The notes below the pieces were generated by a model, which saw only the letters and a list, made by a program, of their open reading frames with translations, made no database searches and was not told the origin of the DNA. From Candidatus Woesearchaeota archaeon (GTDB taxonomy: Archaea; Nanobdellota; Nanobdellia; Woesearchaeales; WALR01), in the NCBI GenBank assembly GCA_015522765.1, contig WALR01000067.1, forward strand, positions 1-20,011: DNA of 20,011 nucleotides. The letters run 5' to 3'. A program made the translations under genes and the position numbers. Shown piece by piece: positions 1-8,090 of this stretch. Numbering within the stretch: position 1 is the first letter of the stretch; each line of letters starts with the position of its first letter.

Positions 1-1
1 A

Positions 2-727
2 ATAAATAGGGGAACTAGGGGTAATGAAGAGCAACTAAAGCAACGATTAACTAATCTAAATAAAAAGAAGAAAACTATCAAAGCAGTAATGAAGGAAAGA
101 GCCGACGCAAAGTCTGACATGATGACAGATTTTATTCTTGAGAGCGAGATGTCTGCCTGGATTAATCAGGTATTTGACGACTGGTTTGGAGACTACTCCT
201 TCGGACTCCCCACAGGGGTGTGCAAGGCAATGGGCTACTCCTCTTCGCTTAAGATGACAACAAAAACAAAGAATGCCCTCTCCTTATTCGGCCAGAACTT
301 AACCACAATCTCCTCTTTCACACCCTCAATGAGGCCCTATGATGAAGCAGTGAAGGAGCTGCTCACAAACACGAGGTTCAGGGATGCCGCCGGGGAGAAG
401 GACCAGATTAGCGAGGACATATACAGTTATGCCTTTGATGTGAAGCTGAGCTCTGAGAGGGACAACCTGAAGTATGCGGTCTACTTATACAATAACTGCA
501 CTCCTCGGGAGAAGTCTCTCATAGATGAGAGGACGATTCTCCATGCAAATAATGCTATTCTGAGGTTTTACGGGAGCAATCTTGTGTTTCACTGCAGTGA
601 TGGGCCGTGCAGGTTTAACGAGGCATGCGTGAAGTGGGAGGACGAGAGCTTTGAGCAGGCGGTCAGTAATGGCGGCTGTTTCCCGCTTAATCACGGGACA
701 GGATTTCTCAACGGGAGCAGCTGTTAG
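2..727 (+). CDS. 3' part of an unrecognised Cys-containing protein (cut by left edge)
   Basis: The reading frame stays open to the first base of the window, so the ATG at 89 is probably internal and the gene starts upstream. About 241 codons are visible, ending in TAG at 725-727. The first ~50 residues are polar and rich in Lys, Asn, Arg and Glu, which could be a linker or helical segment. The rest looks globular, with aromatic patches. The last third holds six cysteines, in HCSDGPC, EACVKW, GGCFP and a terminal GSSC. Paired cysteines of this kind would suit a secreted or surface protein with disulfides, but no signal peptide or membrane segment can be seen because the N-terminus is missing. 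I do not recognise the family. No gene follows in the same operon, since the next gene has its own TATA-like box. The frame itself is well supported; the function is unknown. Confidence 0.7.
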   Translation: MNRGTRGNEEQLKQRLTNLNKKKKTIKAVMKERADAKSDMMTDFILESEMSAWINQVFDDWFGDYSFGLPTGVCKAMGYSSSLKMTTKTKNALSLFGQNLTTISSFTPSMRPYDEAVKELLTNTRFRDAAGEKDQISEDIYSYAFDVKLSSERDNLKYAVYLYNNCTPREKSLIDERTILHANNAILRFYGSNLVFHCSDGPCRFNEACVKWEDESFEQAVSNGGCFPLNHGTGFLNGSSC

Positions 728-756
728 TTTTATAGAGGATAAAACCAGATAAAAAT

Positions 757-772
757 CGAAAGATATATAAAG
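757..772 (+). promoter_or_regulatory. BRE/TATA-like promoter of the duplicated basic protein gene
   Basis: CGAAAG (757-762) followed by ATATATAAAG (763-772) matches an archaeal BRE plus TATA arrangement. A start point about 25 nt downstream (around 790-795) would give a leader of about 55 nt before the ATG at 849. A weak inverted repeat (GCT.CTC ... GAG.AGC, 775-791) covers the predicted start point; its role is unknown. Confidence 0.55.
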
Positions 773-848
773 TAGCTCCTCTAAGAGTAGCATAAGATTG
801 TTTAATTGGTTTTTGTGAGATATGGAATAAACATTGAGAGGGGTAAAC

Positions 849-1166
849 ATGGCACAAAAAGTTGCAAAGGTAGGAATAGACAAAGAGCCGGGATATCTGT
901 ACTTCGTGGATAAGAACGGAGACATCTCAAGGGCAGTGATGGCAAGAGGCGGAAAGAAGGCAAGAAAGGGCTCAAAAAAGGTCGCCAAGGTAGGTGTTAA
1001 GAAAGAGGCGGGCTACCTCTACTTCGTGGACAAGCATGGAGACATCTCAAGGGCAGTGATGGCAAGAGGCGGAAAGAAGAGGAAGAAAAAGGCAAAGAAG
1101 AAGGTAGCGAAGAAGAAGGCAGTCAAGAAGAAGGCCAAGAAAGCTGCAAAGAAGAAAAGAAGGTAA
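849..1166 (+). CDS. Small basic protein: two GYLYFVDK units plus Lys/Ala-rich tail
   Basis: The 105-residue protein contains two copies of a 40-residue unit. Each copy begins KVAKVG, continues with an acidic/aromatic core GYLYFVDK and ends in GDISRAVMARGGKK. The remaining ~25 residues are almost only Lys, Ala, Val and Arg, resembling a linker-histone-type tail. The likely start is the ATG at 849, preceded by GAGAGGGG at 836-843; an in-frame TTG at 834 overlaps that ribosome site and is unlikely. There is no membrane segment or signal peptide. The composition suggests binding to nucleic acid or ribosomes. I recall similar single-unit small basic proteins in uncultivated archaea, but know of no established function. 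It is monocistronic with its own promoter and a T-rich 3' end, which fits a well-expressed small protein. The gene is convergent with the VWA operon. Confidence 0.8.
   Translation: MAQKVAKVGIDKEPGYLYFVDKNGDISRAVMARGGKKARKGSKKVAKVGVKKEAGYLYFVDKHGDISRAVMARGGKKRKKKAKKKVAKKKAVKKKAKKAAKKKRR
861..1100 (+). repeat. Tandem in-frame duplication, two 120-bp units
   Basis: Units 861-980 and 981-1100 align without gaps at exactly 120 bp. The stretch 918-959 is identical to 1038-1079, while the first third of each unit has diverged at many third positions. This pattern indicates either a fairly recent duplication or continuing gene conversion of the 3' part. Confidence 0.9.
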
Positions 1167-1169
1167 TCA

Positions 1170-1204
1170 TACTTATTTTGATTTTTTATTATTTTTCTTT
1201 TTAT
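1170..1204 (+). terminator. T-rich transcription terminator
   Basis: Several T-runs (TTTTG, TTTTTT, TTTTTCTTTTT) follow directly after the stop at 1166. This is the usual form of archaeal intrinsic terminators. The T-runs lie only on the plus strand, so they would end the small basic protein transcript and not the converging VWA operon. Confidence 0.55.
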
Positions 1205-1206
1205 CC

Positions 1207-3660
1207 TTATTCTCTCATCTTAAACACTCTGACAGCCACATAAATAAGGTAGAATATGCCTGCAAGGAGGTAGATTGGAACATAATCATACCTCTTCTTA
1301 ATAACTGTGCTTGTTGAGTCCTTCTTTATCCTCTCGAATACACCCTTCACATCAAGGGGGGAGAACACCTGGCCACCCTCTGATTTTATCGAATTGAAGA
1401 AATCTGCATTTCTCCCGAATCTTTCAAGTTCGCGCGGGTAGTTAACAGCAACAACTGCACCCCCAACATCCTTGAACCCAGGAGAGTCCCACTTATGCTC
1501 TGAGGAGTAAACGCTGTCAGACTCCTTAAAGAAATCGAATCCGGAGATGTTCCTTGGATTAGAGGTGTAATAAAAAATCTGGCCTCTCTCTCCTGCATAA
1601 AGCTCCTTCCCTATGATTATCGGAATCTTGTCTGTCGAGATGCTCCCCACGAGCCACCTTACTGTGCGGAGGAATAAGTCAGCGTTGTTAGTCGTGAACA
1701 AGGGGCCGCTCCACAGCCTGCCGTTATCACCAGTGAATACAGCTATCCTTCCCAGGCCGTACCTCCATGTCACAAGCACAGGGTTCTTGTCCGCGGTTAT
1801 CACCAGCTTCCTTGCGGCATTCTTCTCCTTAACCCTGTTGTAGCCGTTGAGCTTCGCGGTCAGGTTAATATTCCTTGTGATGAAATGGTTTGAGTCAACA
1901 ACGACGAGCCTCATCGTGTCATTCTCAGGGGGCGCCCCCAATAAGAGCTCTATCTTCTGTGTTTCTGTCGGCTGGAAGTACACCCCTGTTCCTATTGAGG
2001 CAATATTCCTCATGAACTCTGTATCTGTCCTCTTGCCAACGCCCACGCTGTATATCTTTATTCCAATATCAGACATCGCCCTCGCTATGTTGTAGGATTT
2101 TCTCGGCCGGGTATCCCTGCCGTCAGATATTAATATCACATACCTCGATCCCTGCCTGCCCCTCAGCATCTCAGCCGCCTTTGAGAGCCCTGCCCCGATA
2201 TCTGTGCCCCCAGAGTTCTGAAGGCTTGCAATCCTGTCCTCAAGGTTCAGCTGCTCCTTCATTTTTGCTATTGGAGCCACCTCATACGCCTTGTTATTAA
2301 AGGCGACGCATCCGACATAGTCATCCCTTCTAAGCCCCTTCATTATCTCTATCGCCAGAGACTTCTCGACCTCAAGGGCGCGTGAGGTTGAGCTTTTGCT
2401 GAACCTGTCCCCTGTGCTGCCCGATATGTCCACAACTATTACTATGTTGACCTTGTCCTCTGTTTCCTTGTTCCCCTCAAGGGCCTTTACCGGCAGAATT
2501 GTCTCTATGAGAGAATTCTTGTAGTCCTCGTCAAAGGATTTTCTTCCACCCACAACAAATAGCCCATTGCCATCCTCGACATAAGAGGAGATGCTCTCCT
2601 CCCATTTGTCAATCTCAGCCACAGGGGTATCGTCGAGGATTAGTGCTTCATATTCATTAAGCTTTGCAAGGTCAGGAATAGTGTTCATCCTTTCAACATC
2701 GAACACTCTTGATAGCAGAGACTCCAGCCTGCTCTTATCATTATCACTGCTCACAAGCAGGACCTTTGGCTTGGGCAGCCCTACCACTGTCTTGAACGCC
2801 TTGTTATTGGCATTGTAGAGGTCTACAGCATTAATGTCAGCCTCTATCCTGTGGTAGCCCATAGCAAGGTTAAGTGTGAGGAGCCTGGAGAAATATCCCC
2901 TGTGCTTCTCCCTTAACACCACATTTCCGTCCACCTTAACGACAAGCTCGTACTCTCCCCCAGTCCTGCCTGTCTCCTCTTCATCCTTGGCGCTCCTTAT
3001 CCTTACCCTGAACTCATTGGGTGTTTCCTCTATCACGCTGCTCGGCCCCTCAAGCGAGACTGAGAGCTCGTCATCCTCAACAAGGGGCGCAACAGCATTA
3101 ACAGAGGAATTAATCATTTTAAGAAAGTCAAGGACATCAATAACGCTCTTTCCCCTGTTGTTGAACCCGTCGCTTATGACAAGTATGTTGTCTTTTCCTC
3201 TGGCAGACGCAAGGAGGGCATCTCCTATGGCAGTATAGCCCCCGCCGAAAGAAATAACCCTTGTCTTTGTCATATTCGAGAGATTGGCAATCATCCTGTT
3301 TACCTGAGGGTAGTTGAGAATCTTCGTTGAGAGGGAGTTATCAAGCAGGATTGTGACAGAGGTGTCGCCTGTTACCGACTTCTCCGATTGCACATAGGGC
3401 CTGCTCATGGCAAGAGCCAGGAGAAAGATTACCGGGATTACAGTCGCCAAATAGATTATCCTGTTAGTCCTGACACGCCCCCTGTAGCTCTTCCTCTCCT
3501 CATCGGAGGGGAATTTAACAATCCTCAGGCTTAAAAGAAATATAAGGAGGATTATAACGCATCCGCCAATAATTAAGGGAAGGGTGTTCTCTATCCTCCA
3601 TTTAGAGATATCAGATGCGAATTCCACCAGTGCATTGGTTATCCCGTGTATAAGGCTCAT
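1207..3660 (-). CDS. Membrane protein with tandem VWA domains and GATase-like domain
   Basis: The 817-residue membrane protein starts with two hydrophobic segments (about 28-45 and 68-85) and ends with one (about 793-811), so the bulk probably lies outside the membrane as one large domain. A first VWA-like domain (about 100-195) keeps the MIDAS metal residues DNSLS (107-111), Thr143 and SDG (163-165). A class I amidotransferase-like fold (about 298-395) is interrupted by a second, full VWA domain (about 405-575) with DISGS (411-415), GGTD (484-487) and SDGRD (512-516). The fold then resumes with a WRYGLGRIAVFTGDNGR segment (632-648), as in bacterial VWA/GATase-like membrane proteins. VWA MIDAS sites bind Mg2+ and mediate protein-protein contacts. 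The GGAGA ribosome site 8 nt before the ATG supports the start. It is the last gene of the operon, 19 nt after the BatA-like gene, suggesting that the two proteins form a complex. The exact role is unknown. Confidence 0.85.
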   Translation of the reverse strand: MSLIHGITNALVEFASDISKWRIENTLPLIIGGCVIILLIFLLSLRIVKFPSDEERKSYRGRVRTNRIIYLATVIPVIFLLALAMSRPYVQSEKSVTGDTSVTILLDNSLSTKILNYPQVNRMIANLSNMTKTRVISFGGGYTAIGDALLASARGKDNILVISDGFNNRGKSVIDVLDFLKMINSSVNAVAPLVEDDELSVSLEGPSSVIEETPNEFRVRIRSAKDEEETGRTGGEYELVVKVDGNVVLREKHRGYFSRLLTLNLAMGYHRIEADINAVDLYNANNKAFKTVVGLPKPKVLLVSSDNDKSRLESLLSRVFDVERMNTIPDLAKLNEYEALILDDTPVAEIDKWEESISSYVEDGNGLFVVGGRKSFDEDYKNSLIETILPVKALEGNKETEDKVNIVIVVDISGSTGDRFSKSSTSRALEVEKSLAIEIMKGLRRDDYVGCVAFNNKAYEVAPIAKMKEQLNLEDRIASLQNSGGTDIGAGLSKAAEMLRGRQGSRYVILISDGRDTRPRKSYNIARAMSDIGIKIYSVGVGKRTDTEFMRNIASIGTGVYFQPTETQKIELLLGAPPENDTMRLVVVDSNHFITRNINLTAKLNGYNRVKEKNAARKLVITADKNPVLVTWRYGLGRIAVFTGDNGRLWSGPLFTTNNADLFLRTVRWLVGSISTDKIPIIIGKELYAGERGQIFYYTSNPRNISGFDFFKESDSVYSSEHKWDSPGFKDVGGAVVAVNYPRELERFGRNADFFNSIKSEGGQVFSPLDVKGVFERIKKDSTSTVIKKRYDYVPIYLLAGIFYLIYVAVRVFKMRE

Positions 3661-3679
3661 CTTATCATTCTCCTGTTAA

Positions 3680-5461
3680 TCACAACCTTCCCCTCTTCTT
3701 CAGGTAGAGGGCCTCAACAACCAGCAATAAAAGGGCAAGGGCCCCAAGATAAACATCGAGCTCCCTCCTTACCTTCACCTTGCGCGTCTCCTTATTAACC
3801 TCCTCAAGCCGGGCAAGGTAGCGAGGATTGTAGTTAAGACTTGATTCCTCCCCGTCAAGGAGGTTCACGGCTATCTTCTTCTCCCTGCCGCCCTGCTTTA
3901 TACTGAAAAAGCCGACCCTCTTAAGAGTCAGGGGCCTGCCGTCATTTATCACTGCAGTGCCCGTCTTAAAATTATAGTCCTTTATGAGGGTGGCTCCGGT
4001 GAGGTAGTCCACAAGTTCCGACCAGAAAAGGGGATAATCAGGCGTCTGCTTGAACTCACTGCTCTCATCAAATATGCCGTAATAAATAAGGCGTCCCTCG
4101 CCGAGTCTTCTCATGGTCAACAACGGAGTGTTATCCTTGGCCTTCTCAATTACCAATGTGTCATTTGAGACCTCTGCCTTAAGATACTTTCCGACGCTGC
4201 TGAAGTCTATGTCTATTGTGAAGGGAGCCTTAACACCCCTTATAACATCAGAGTAGCCCCCCACCCCCTTAAAATGCATGCCAAGCCAGCCTATCTTTAG
4301 CTCACCCAGGTCATCCTGGGGGGCGACAATTACAGAGCCGCCTGCCTCCACATGCTCCTTTATGTCCCTGAATGTGCCGGGGAGTATGAGCTTCTTATTA
4401 ACATTGGAGATTATGACTATATCCTGCGTAATCTTTGGGATGATGGGAGGCTCGGCTATGGTGAGCTCTACATTGGGGTTTGACTTGAGTGCGTCCACAA
4501 GCTGCTGGTCCGCCTTGTTTGTAATAAGGAGTATGCTCACCTTCTCCTTTATGGGAATATAAAAATATGCCCTGTTGTCTGCGTTGAGACCGTCCTTCAC
4601 ATCCAGGATTATAGTGTTCTCCCCCTGCCTCGGTTTAAAATCAAAGTTGTTCGACGACCTCGGCAGGAGCTTCATCTTATAAGACGAGACCTGCCTTCCA
4701 TTGTTTCCAACAAGCACGGTTATATCCCTCTCTTCATCATCATAATTCTTTATCCTTACCTTTCCTGTATACTTTGTTATGGCTGCCTGGGTTATCGCAA
4801 CATTGGATGAATTTGTGAATACAGGGTGGAGATATGTCCTGTGGCCCTCTATTGAGAGCTGTTTGATAACAACCAGGGGGTCCTGGCCCTGGGTAAATTT
4901 AAAGTCGGAAATCAGGTGGATATTGGAGGGACGGTTGGTCAGTGCAACCGCCGTAGCCAGCCCCACTGACAAATCAGTGGGCGAATCTGTGCACTCCACG
5001 CTGTCAATCGCCCTCTTAGCCTCCTTATCACCTGCATTGAGCGCAAGTATACTGGCTTTTGAGTCAGTAGTAATGACAGTGTTCTTTCTCTTCTCAACTA
5101 GCCTCCTTGCAATCCTCTTGGCGAGCTCCATCCTTGTCTGCGACCCTTGGGAGGCGCACATACTCGCGCTAGTATCAATGACTATGACATTAGCCATACT
5201 ATTCACAGATGACTGCTCCTCAAAAAATGGGGTTGCTATCGCCAAGGAGACGGATACAATTATTATTATCGATAAAAGGAGAAGAAAGTTTGAGGTTATC
5301 CTCCTGAAGAAGCTGGTCAGAATATTCCTGCTCCTACTCCCGAGAATAAACATCAAAGAGGGAACTGCCTTGTCCTTGGGCCGGGGCTTTATCAGATAAA
5401 TAAGTATAAGGGGGAGGAGCAGGAGCAGGGCGTAAAGGCCGTTTTGGTTAAGAAAATCCAC
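3680..5461 (-). CDS. BatA-like VWA membrane protein
   Basis: The N-terminus (residues 8-24 hydrophobic, then KPRPKDKAVPSLMF, second hydrophobic segment 57-78) is the hallmark of the BatA/aerotolerance-regulator N-terminal family. A VWA domain follows (about 90-200) with a complete MIDAS: DTSAS (96-100), PTD (161-163) and SDF (185-187). Next come a beta-rich, CARDB-like segment (about 230-300), a GATase-like segment (about 308-480, beginning VSILLITN) and a C-terminal membrane helix (about 571-586). At 593 residues it is larger than bacterial BatA. The start is GTG at 5461, with GAGGTGA 8 nt upstream; the nearby ATG in another frame stops after six codons. In bacteria such proteins accompany MoxR ATPase and DUF58 proteins, and neither is present in this window. 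The gene lies 7 nt downstream of the sppA-like gene, so they are probably co-transcribed. Confidence 0.85.
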   Translation of the reverse strand: MDFLNQNGLYALLLLLPLILIYLIKPRPKDKAVPSLMFILGSRSRNILTSFFRRITSNFLLLLSIIIIVSVSLAIATPFFEEQSSVNSMANVIVIDTSASMCASQGSQTRMELAKRIARRLVEKRKNTVITTDSKASILALNAGDKEAKRAIDSVECTDSPTDLSVGLATAVALTNRPSNIHLISDFKFTQGQDPLVVIKQLSIEGHRTYLHPVFTNSSNVAITQAAITKYTGKVRIKNYDDEERDITVLVGNNGRQVSSYKMKLLPRSSNNFDFKPRQGENTIILDVKDGLNADNRAYFYIPIKEKVSILLITNKADQQLVDALKSNPNVELTIAEPPIIPKITQDIVIISNVNKKLILPGTFRDIKEHVEAGGSVIVAPQDDLGELKIGWLGMHFKGVGGYSDVIRGVKAPFTIDIDFSSVGKYLKAEVSNDTLVIEKAKDNTPLLTMRRLGEGRLIYYGIFDESSEFKQTPDYPLFWSELVDYLTGATLIKDYNFKTGTAVINDGRPLTLKRVGFFSIKQGGREKKIAVNLLDGEESSLNYNPRYLARLEEVNKETRKVKVRRELDVYLGALALLLLVVEALYLKKRGRL

Positions 5462-5468
5462 GGGTCAT

Positions 5469-6467
5469 TCACCTCGCCATTATTCCAGTTCTTCCCATGA
5501 AAAAACTGCTTATCCCTGTGCCTATGCCCTCGCCGAGAGAGTAGATGTCCCTGCCCATCATCCTGCTGAGCATCTCCATAAAGCTCTCCTTTGGATTAAT
5601 ATCCACTGTTGTTACACTCTCATTAATCTTATTCTTTATTATTTTAACTGCTTCCTCCCTGCCGCCGAATGAGTCGACAAGCCCGAGTTTCTTGCCCTGC
5701 TCCCCTGTAAAAAACGCCGCCGTGGATATGTTGTTAACCTGCCATTCCTTAAGGTTTCTGTTCTTCTTAACATCATCAAGGAATATCCTCTGGAGGGATA
5801 AAAGCTGATTCTTAAGGATGCCCTCCTCTGTCTTTGTAAGCTTCCTGTAGGGGCTCCCCATATCCTTATACTTCCCTGCCACAAGCCGCTCATAGTTAAC
5901 CCCATATTTACTCATTAAACCAGAGAACTCGAGGTATGAAGCAATTACGCCAACGCTTCCCACAAGGGACATCCTGCTGGCGACTATCCTGTCTGCAGCA
6001 CTTGCCACCCAGTAGGCGCCGCTTACAGCAGCATCCCTGACAAGCGCCACCTTGAATTTTTTGCTTTCCTTTAAAGCATTAACTATCTCCTCTGAAGCAA
6101 CTGCCGAGCCGCCCGGGGAGTTTATGTCGAGAAGAATAGCCTTTATTGAGGGGTTTTTATCCGCCTGCCTTATGCTCTTCACAACCCTCTCAGAGGAGAG
6201 TGTCTGCCGCATAAGCATATTACCCTCCTCTGACATTATCATCCCGTGTATCTTTATGACCGCAACATTTCCCACGCCAATAGGGGTGTTTCCTGAGAGC
6301 AATATTACAAAGGCTCCTATCAGCTTAAGAAGAACAACCACACTGAAGAAGGCTATAATAATGAAGAGAAATATTTTAAGGGGCGACTTCTTTTCTGTCT
6401 CCTCACCCTCCATCCCAGGGGGAGGAATAGTGTATCTCCCGCTTACATGCCCCTTATTAGCCCTCAT
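5469..6467 (-). CDS. sppA: Signal peptide peptidase SppA-type S49 protease
   Basis: The 332-residue membrane-bound serine protease is thought to degrade leftover signal peptides or damaged membrane proteins at the outer face of the membrane. One signal-anchor helix lies at about 31-58. The protease domain shows NSPGGSAVASEE (116-127), the nucleophile region AAVSGAYWVASAADR (Ser149) and LVGSVGVI (168-175). The general base is probably Lys201 in GKYKDMGSPYR. The Ser-Lys spacing of 52 is, as I recall, the same as in Bacillus SppA (Ser147/Lys199), and the length fits the short, single-domain form that assembles as an octamer. AAGGGG lies about 5 nt before the ATG. The gene sits 29 nt after thyX and 7 nt before the BatA-like gene, linking it to the membrane VWA proteins. 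Confidence in the family is high; the substrate is unknown. Confidence 0.92.
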   Translation of the reverse strand: MRANKGHVSGRYTIPPPGMEGEETEKKSPLKIFLFIIIAFFSVVVLLKLIGAFVILLSGNTPIGVGNVAVIKIHGMIMSEEGNMLMRQTLSSERVVKSIRQADKNPSIKAILLDINSPGGSAVASEEIVNALKESKKFKVALVRDAAVSGAYWVASAADRIVASRMSLVGSVGVIASYLEFSGLMSKYGVNYERLVAGKYKDMGSPYRKLTKTEEGILKNQLLSLQRIFLDDVKKNRNLKEWQVNNISTAAFFTGEQGKKLGLVDSFGGREEAVKIIKNKINESVTTVDINPKESFMEMLSRMMGRDIYSLGEGIGTGISSFFMGRTGIMAR

Positions 6468-6496
6468 AAATACCCCTTTTTATCCTTTTTATTCAG

Positions 6497-8053
6497 CTAG
6501 TATCTCCTCTTCGCATTCCTGAAGTCCTTCCATGTCCATACCGGCTGGCCGCACCATCTTGGCTGGGTGCAAAAAGGCCTTACCCCGCCGAGGAACCTGA
6601 GCTTGCAGTCAGGCCCAACATTCTCCACGAGGAGGGGAAATTTTTCCCTCACTGATTCTATCTCCTCAATTGTTATGTGCCATATCTCCCTCTGCGCCTC
6701 AAGACAGCTCCTCAGTCTCCACTTATGCCACAAAAACATGAAATTTGATGTTTCAATTATCCTTATCGAAAGTGCATTTGGAAGGATGTAGTCTGCAAAT
6801 TCCTTCTCTGCACCGGCATTTATAAGGCTTTTCCTTATCTCCCATACCCTTTCCATCCACCTCCTGAATGGCTCCTCTGCCCCTGTCCCCTTAATCTGTT
6901 CAGGCATGATGTAGTCAGGCTTATCGCTGATTGTAAGGAGGGTGAGCGGGCGCGTAGCGAATACCATTCTGTGCCTCTGGTTCTGGGAATCAGCTGTATG
7001 GCTCAGCTTAATCTTAAAGGTGAATACAGGATGATACATAGCCCTCATGAGGGGGCTTATTGTTGAGATGTTCAGAGTCTGGGTCAGCTGTTTGTTCTTC
7101 TTTGGGTCAAGAACTAATCTCAGGGCTTCTTCATCACTCATCGCCTCTTTTGTTAATCCAAGCATAATTCTTATGGAGTCAGCCATAAGCTCCTCTGCCT
7201 TCTCTGTAGCTCTAATCAGCTTAACCCTGCCTCCGTCAAGGTCCTCGTCGAATTCTGAGGCAACCCTCTCAGGGTCTGTCCTGCCATCCGCAAGATGAAT
7301 AATTGAGGATTCCAGAAGCTCCTCCTTATTCAGAGGATCCTTAAGGAACATTTTGAAGTCAGGGTCCACATTTATTACCTGCTTAACCATCTCGTCAACT
7401 ACAAGGGCCGCCTCCCATGATACCGGGGGCATCCTTGAGAGGTAGTAGAGCCTTGCAAGTGTCAGGCCGCTTATCGTATGCACCATGCTCGTGTGGGCGG
7501 CAACCGGGACAGCGTATCTTGCCAGCTCTATCGCCTTCTTCTCAATAAGCTTCTCCCTCTTCTCATCAACCTGCTTACCTTCCTCCTTCTCCCTCCTTAT
7601 GAACTCCTCTTTAAGCAGCGCAGTCAGCCGGTTATAGACCTGCCAGCCCTCTCTCAAGCCCTGTTCAAATATTCTCCTTGCATCGCTGTTCAGCGGAGGG
7701 ACTGTTGCCTTTATCTCATTCAGCTTTACATACCTCTGGCTGCTCTGCTCGGAATTAAAGAATGGATGGCTGTGGAGGAATGCCCATACAAAGTGCCTCG
7801 AAACATTCTCTATTGAGAAGCTGAATGTCGCATGCTGAAATACGGTGTGGTGGCCCCCCTCAAAGCATCCCTTCCCTATCCTCTCCTTCTGCTCCCTCGT
7901 AACCTCATCCTCGTTAATAACCCTCGGCGAGTAGCAGGTGCGCGCAGCGGCGACCGCATGGGCTGAGGCATTCGTAAAGTACTTCTGAAGCTTTACAGCA
8001 GGGCTCCCACCTATTATTCTCTCATTCTCCCCTGACTTTTCCATTCCCCTCAT
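6497..8053 (-). CDS. thyX: Long two-domain ThyX-type flavin-dependent thymidylate synthase
   Basis: ThyX methylates dUMP to dTMP using methylene-tetrahydrofolate and FAD/NADPH. Ordinary ThyX has about 220-250 residues; this protein has 518 and contains two ThyX-like halves. Half one has CYSPRVI (40-46), GCFEGGHHTVFQHATFSFSI (62-81), SRHFVWAFLHSHPFFNSEQS (85-104) followed by SQRYV, and a helix ARYAVPVAAHTSMVHTISGL (178-197). Half two has STISPLMRAMYHPVFTFKI (330-348), then QRHRMVFATRPLTL (359-372), then ETSNFMFLWHKWRLRSCLEA (434-453). The RHRxxS-type signature is therefore split: the first half keeps SEQSSQRY and the second keeps RHR. Three C-terminal cysteines (483, 495, 501) could bind a metal. 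I recall that the chlamydial ThyX is of similar length. It is first gene of the minus operon. A second ATG three codons in (8044) is possible. Confidence 0.85.
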   Translation of the reverse strand: MRGMEKSGENERIIGGSPAVKLQKYFTNASAHAVAAARTCYSPRVINEDEVTREQKERIGKGCFEGGHHTVFQHATFSFSIENVSRHFVWAFLHSHPFFNSEQSSQRYVKLNEIKATVPPLNSDARRIFEQGLREGWQVYNRLTALLKEEFIRREKEEGKQVDEKREKLIEKKAIELARYAVPVAAHTSMVHTISGLTLARLYYLSRMPPVSWEAALVVDEMVKQVINVDPDFKMFLKDPLNKEELLESSIIHLADGRTDPERVASEFDEDLDGGRVKLIRATEKAEELMADSIRIMLGLTKEAMSDEEALRLVLDPKKNKQLTQTLNISTISPLMRAMYHPVFTFKIKLSHTADSQNQRHRMVFATRPLTLLTISDKPDYIMPEQIKGTGAEEPFRRWMERVWEIRKSLINAGAEKEFADYILPNALSIRIIETSNFMFLWHKWRLRSCLEAQREIWHITIEEIESVREKFPLLVENVGPDCKLRFLGGVRPFCTQPRWCGQPVWTWKDFRNAKRRY

Positions 8054-8079
8054 CTCACCCGACTAATCATTCGACCTTT

Positions 8080-8090
8080 TACTTTATTAG
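8080..8090 (-). promoter_or_regulatory. TATA-like element upstream of thyX
   Basis: On the minus strand, CTAATAAAGTA lies about 27-37 nt before the thyX ATG. This would put transcription start a few bases upstream of the GGGTGAG ribosome site. The match is weak, but it is the best candidate for the promoter of the four-gene operon. Confidence 0.35.

Noticed and set aside
485..988. Minus-strand 167-codon open frame
   Set aside because: Overlaps the edge gene and the duplicated basic protein on the other strand; its promoter-side sequence is the other gene's coding region and it has no domain.
1170..1204. Shared bidirectional terminator between the basic protein gene and the VWA operon
   Set aside because: T-runs exist only on the plus strand; the minus-strand transcript would see A-runs.
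4779..5399. Plus-strand 206-codon open frame opposite the BatA-like gene
   Set aside because: Its hydrophobic product is the complement of membrane and VWA codons of the real gene; no ribosome site or promoter.
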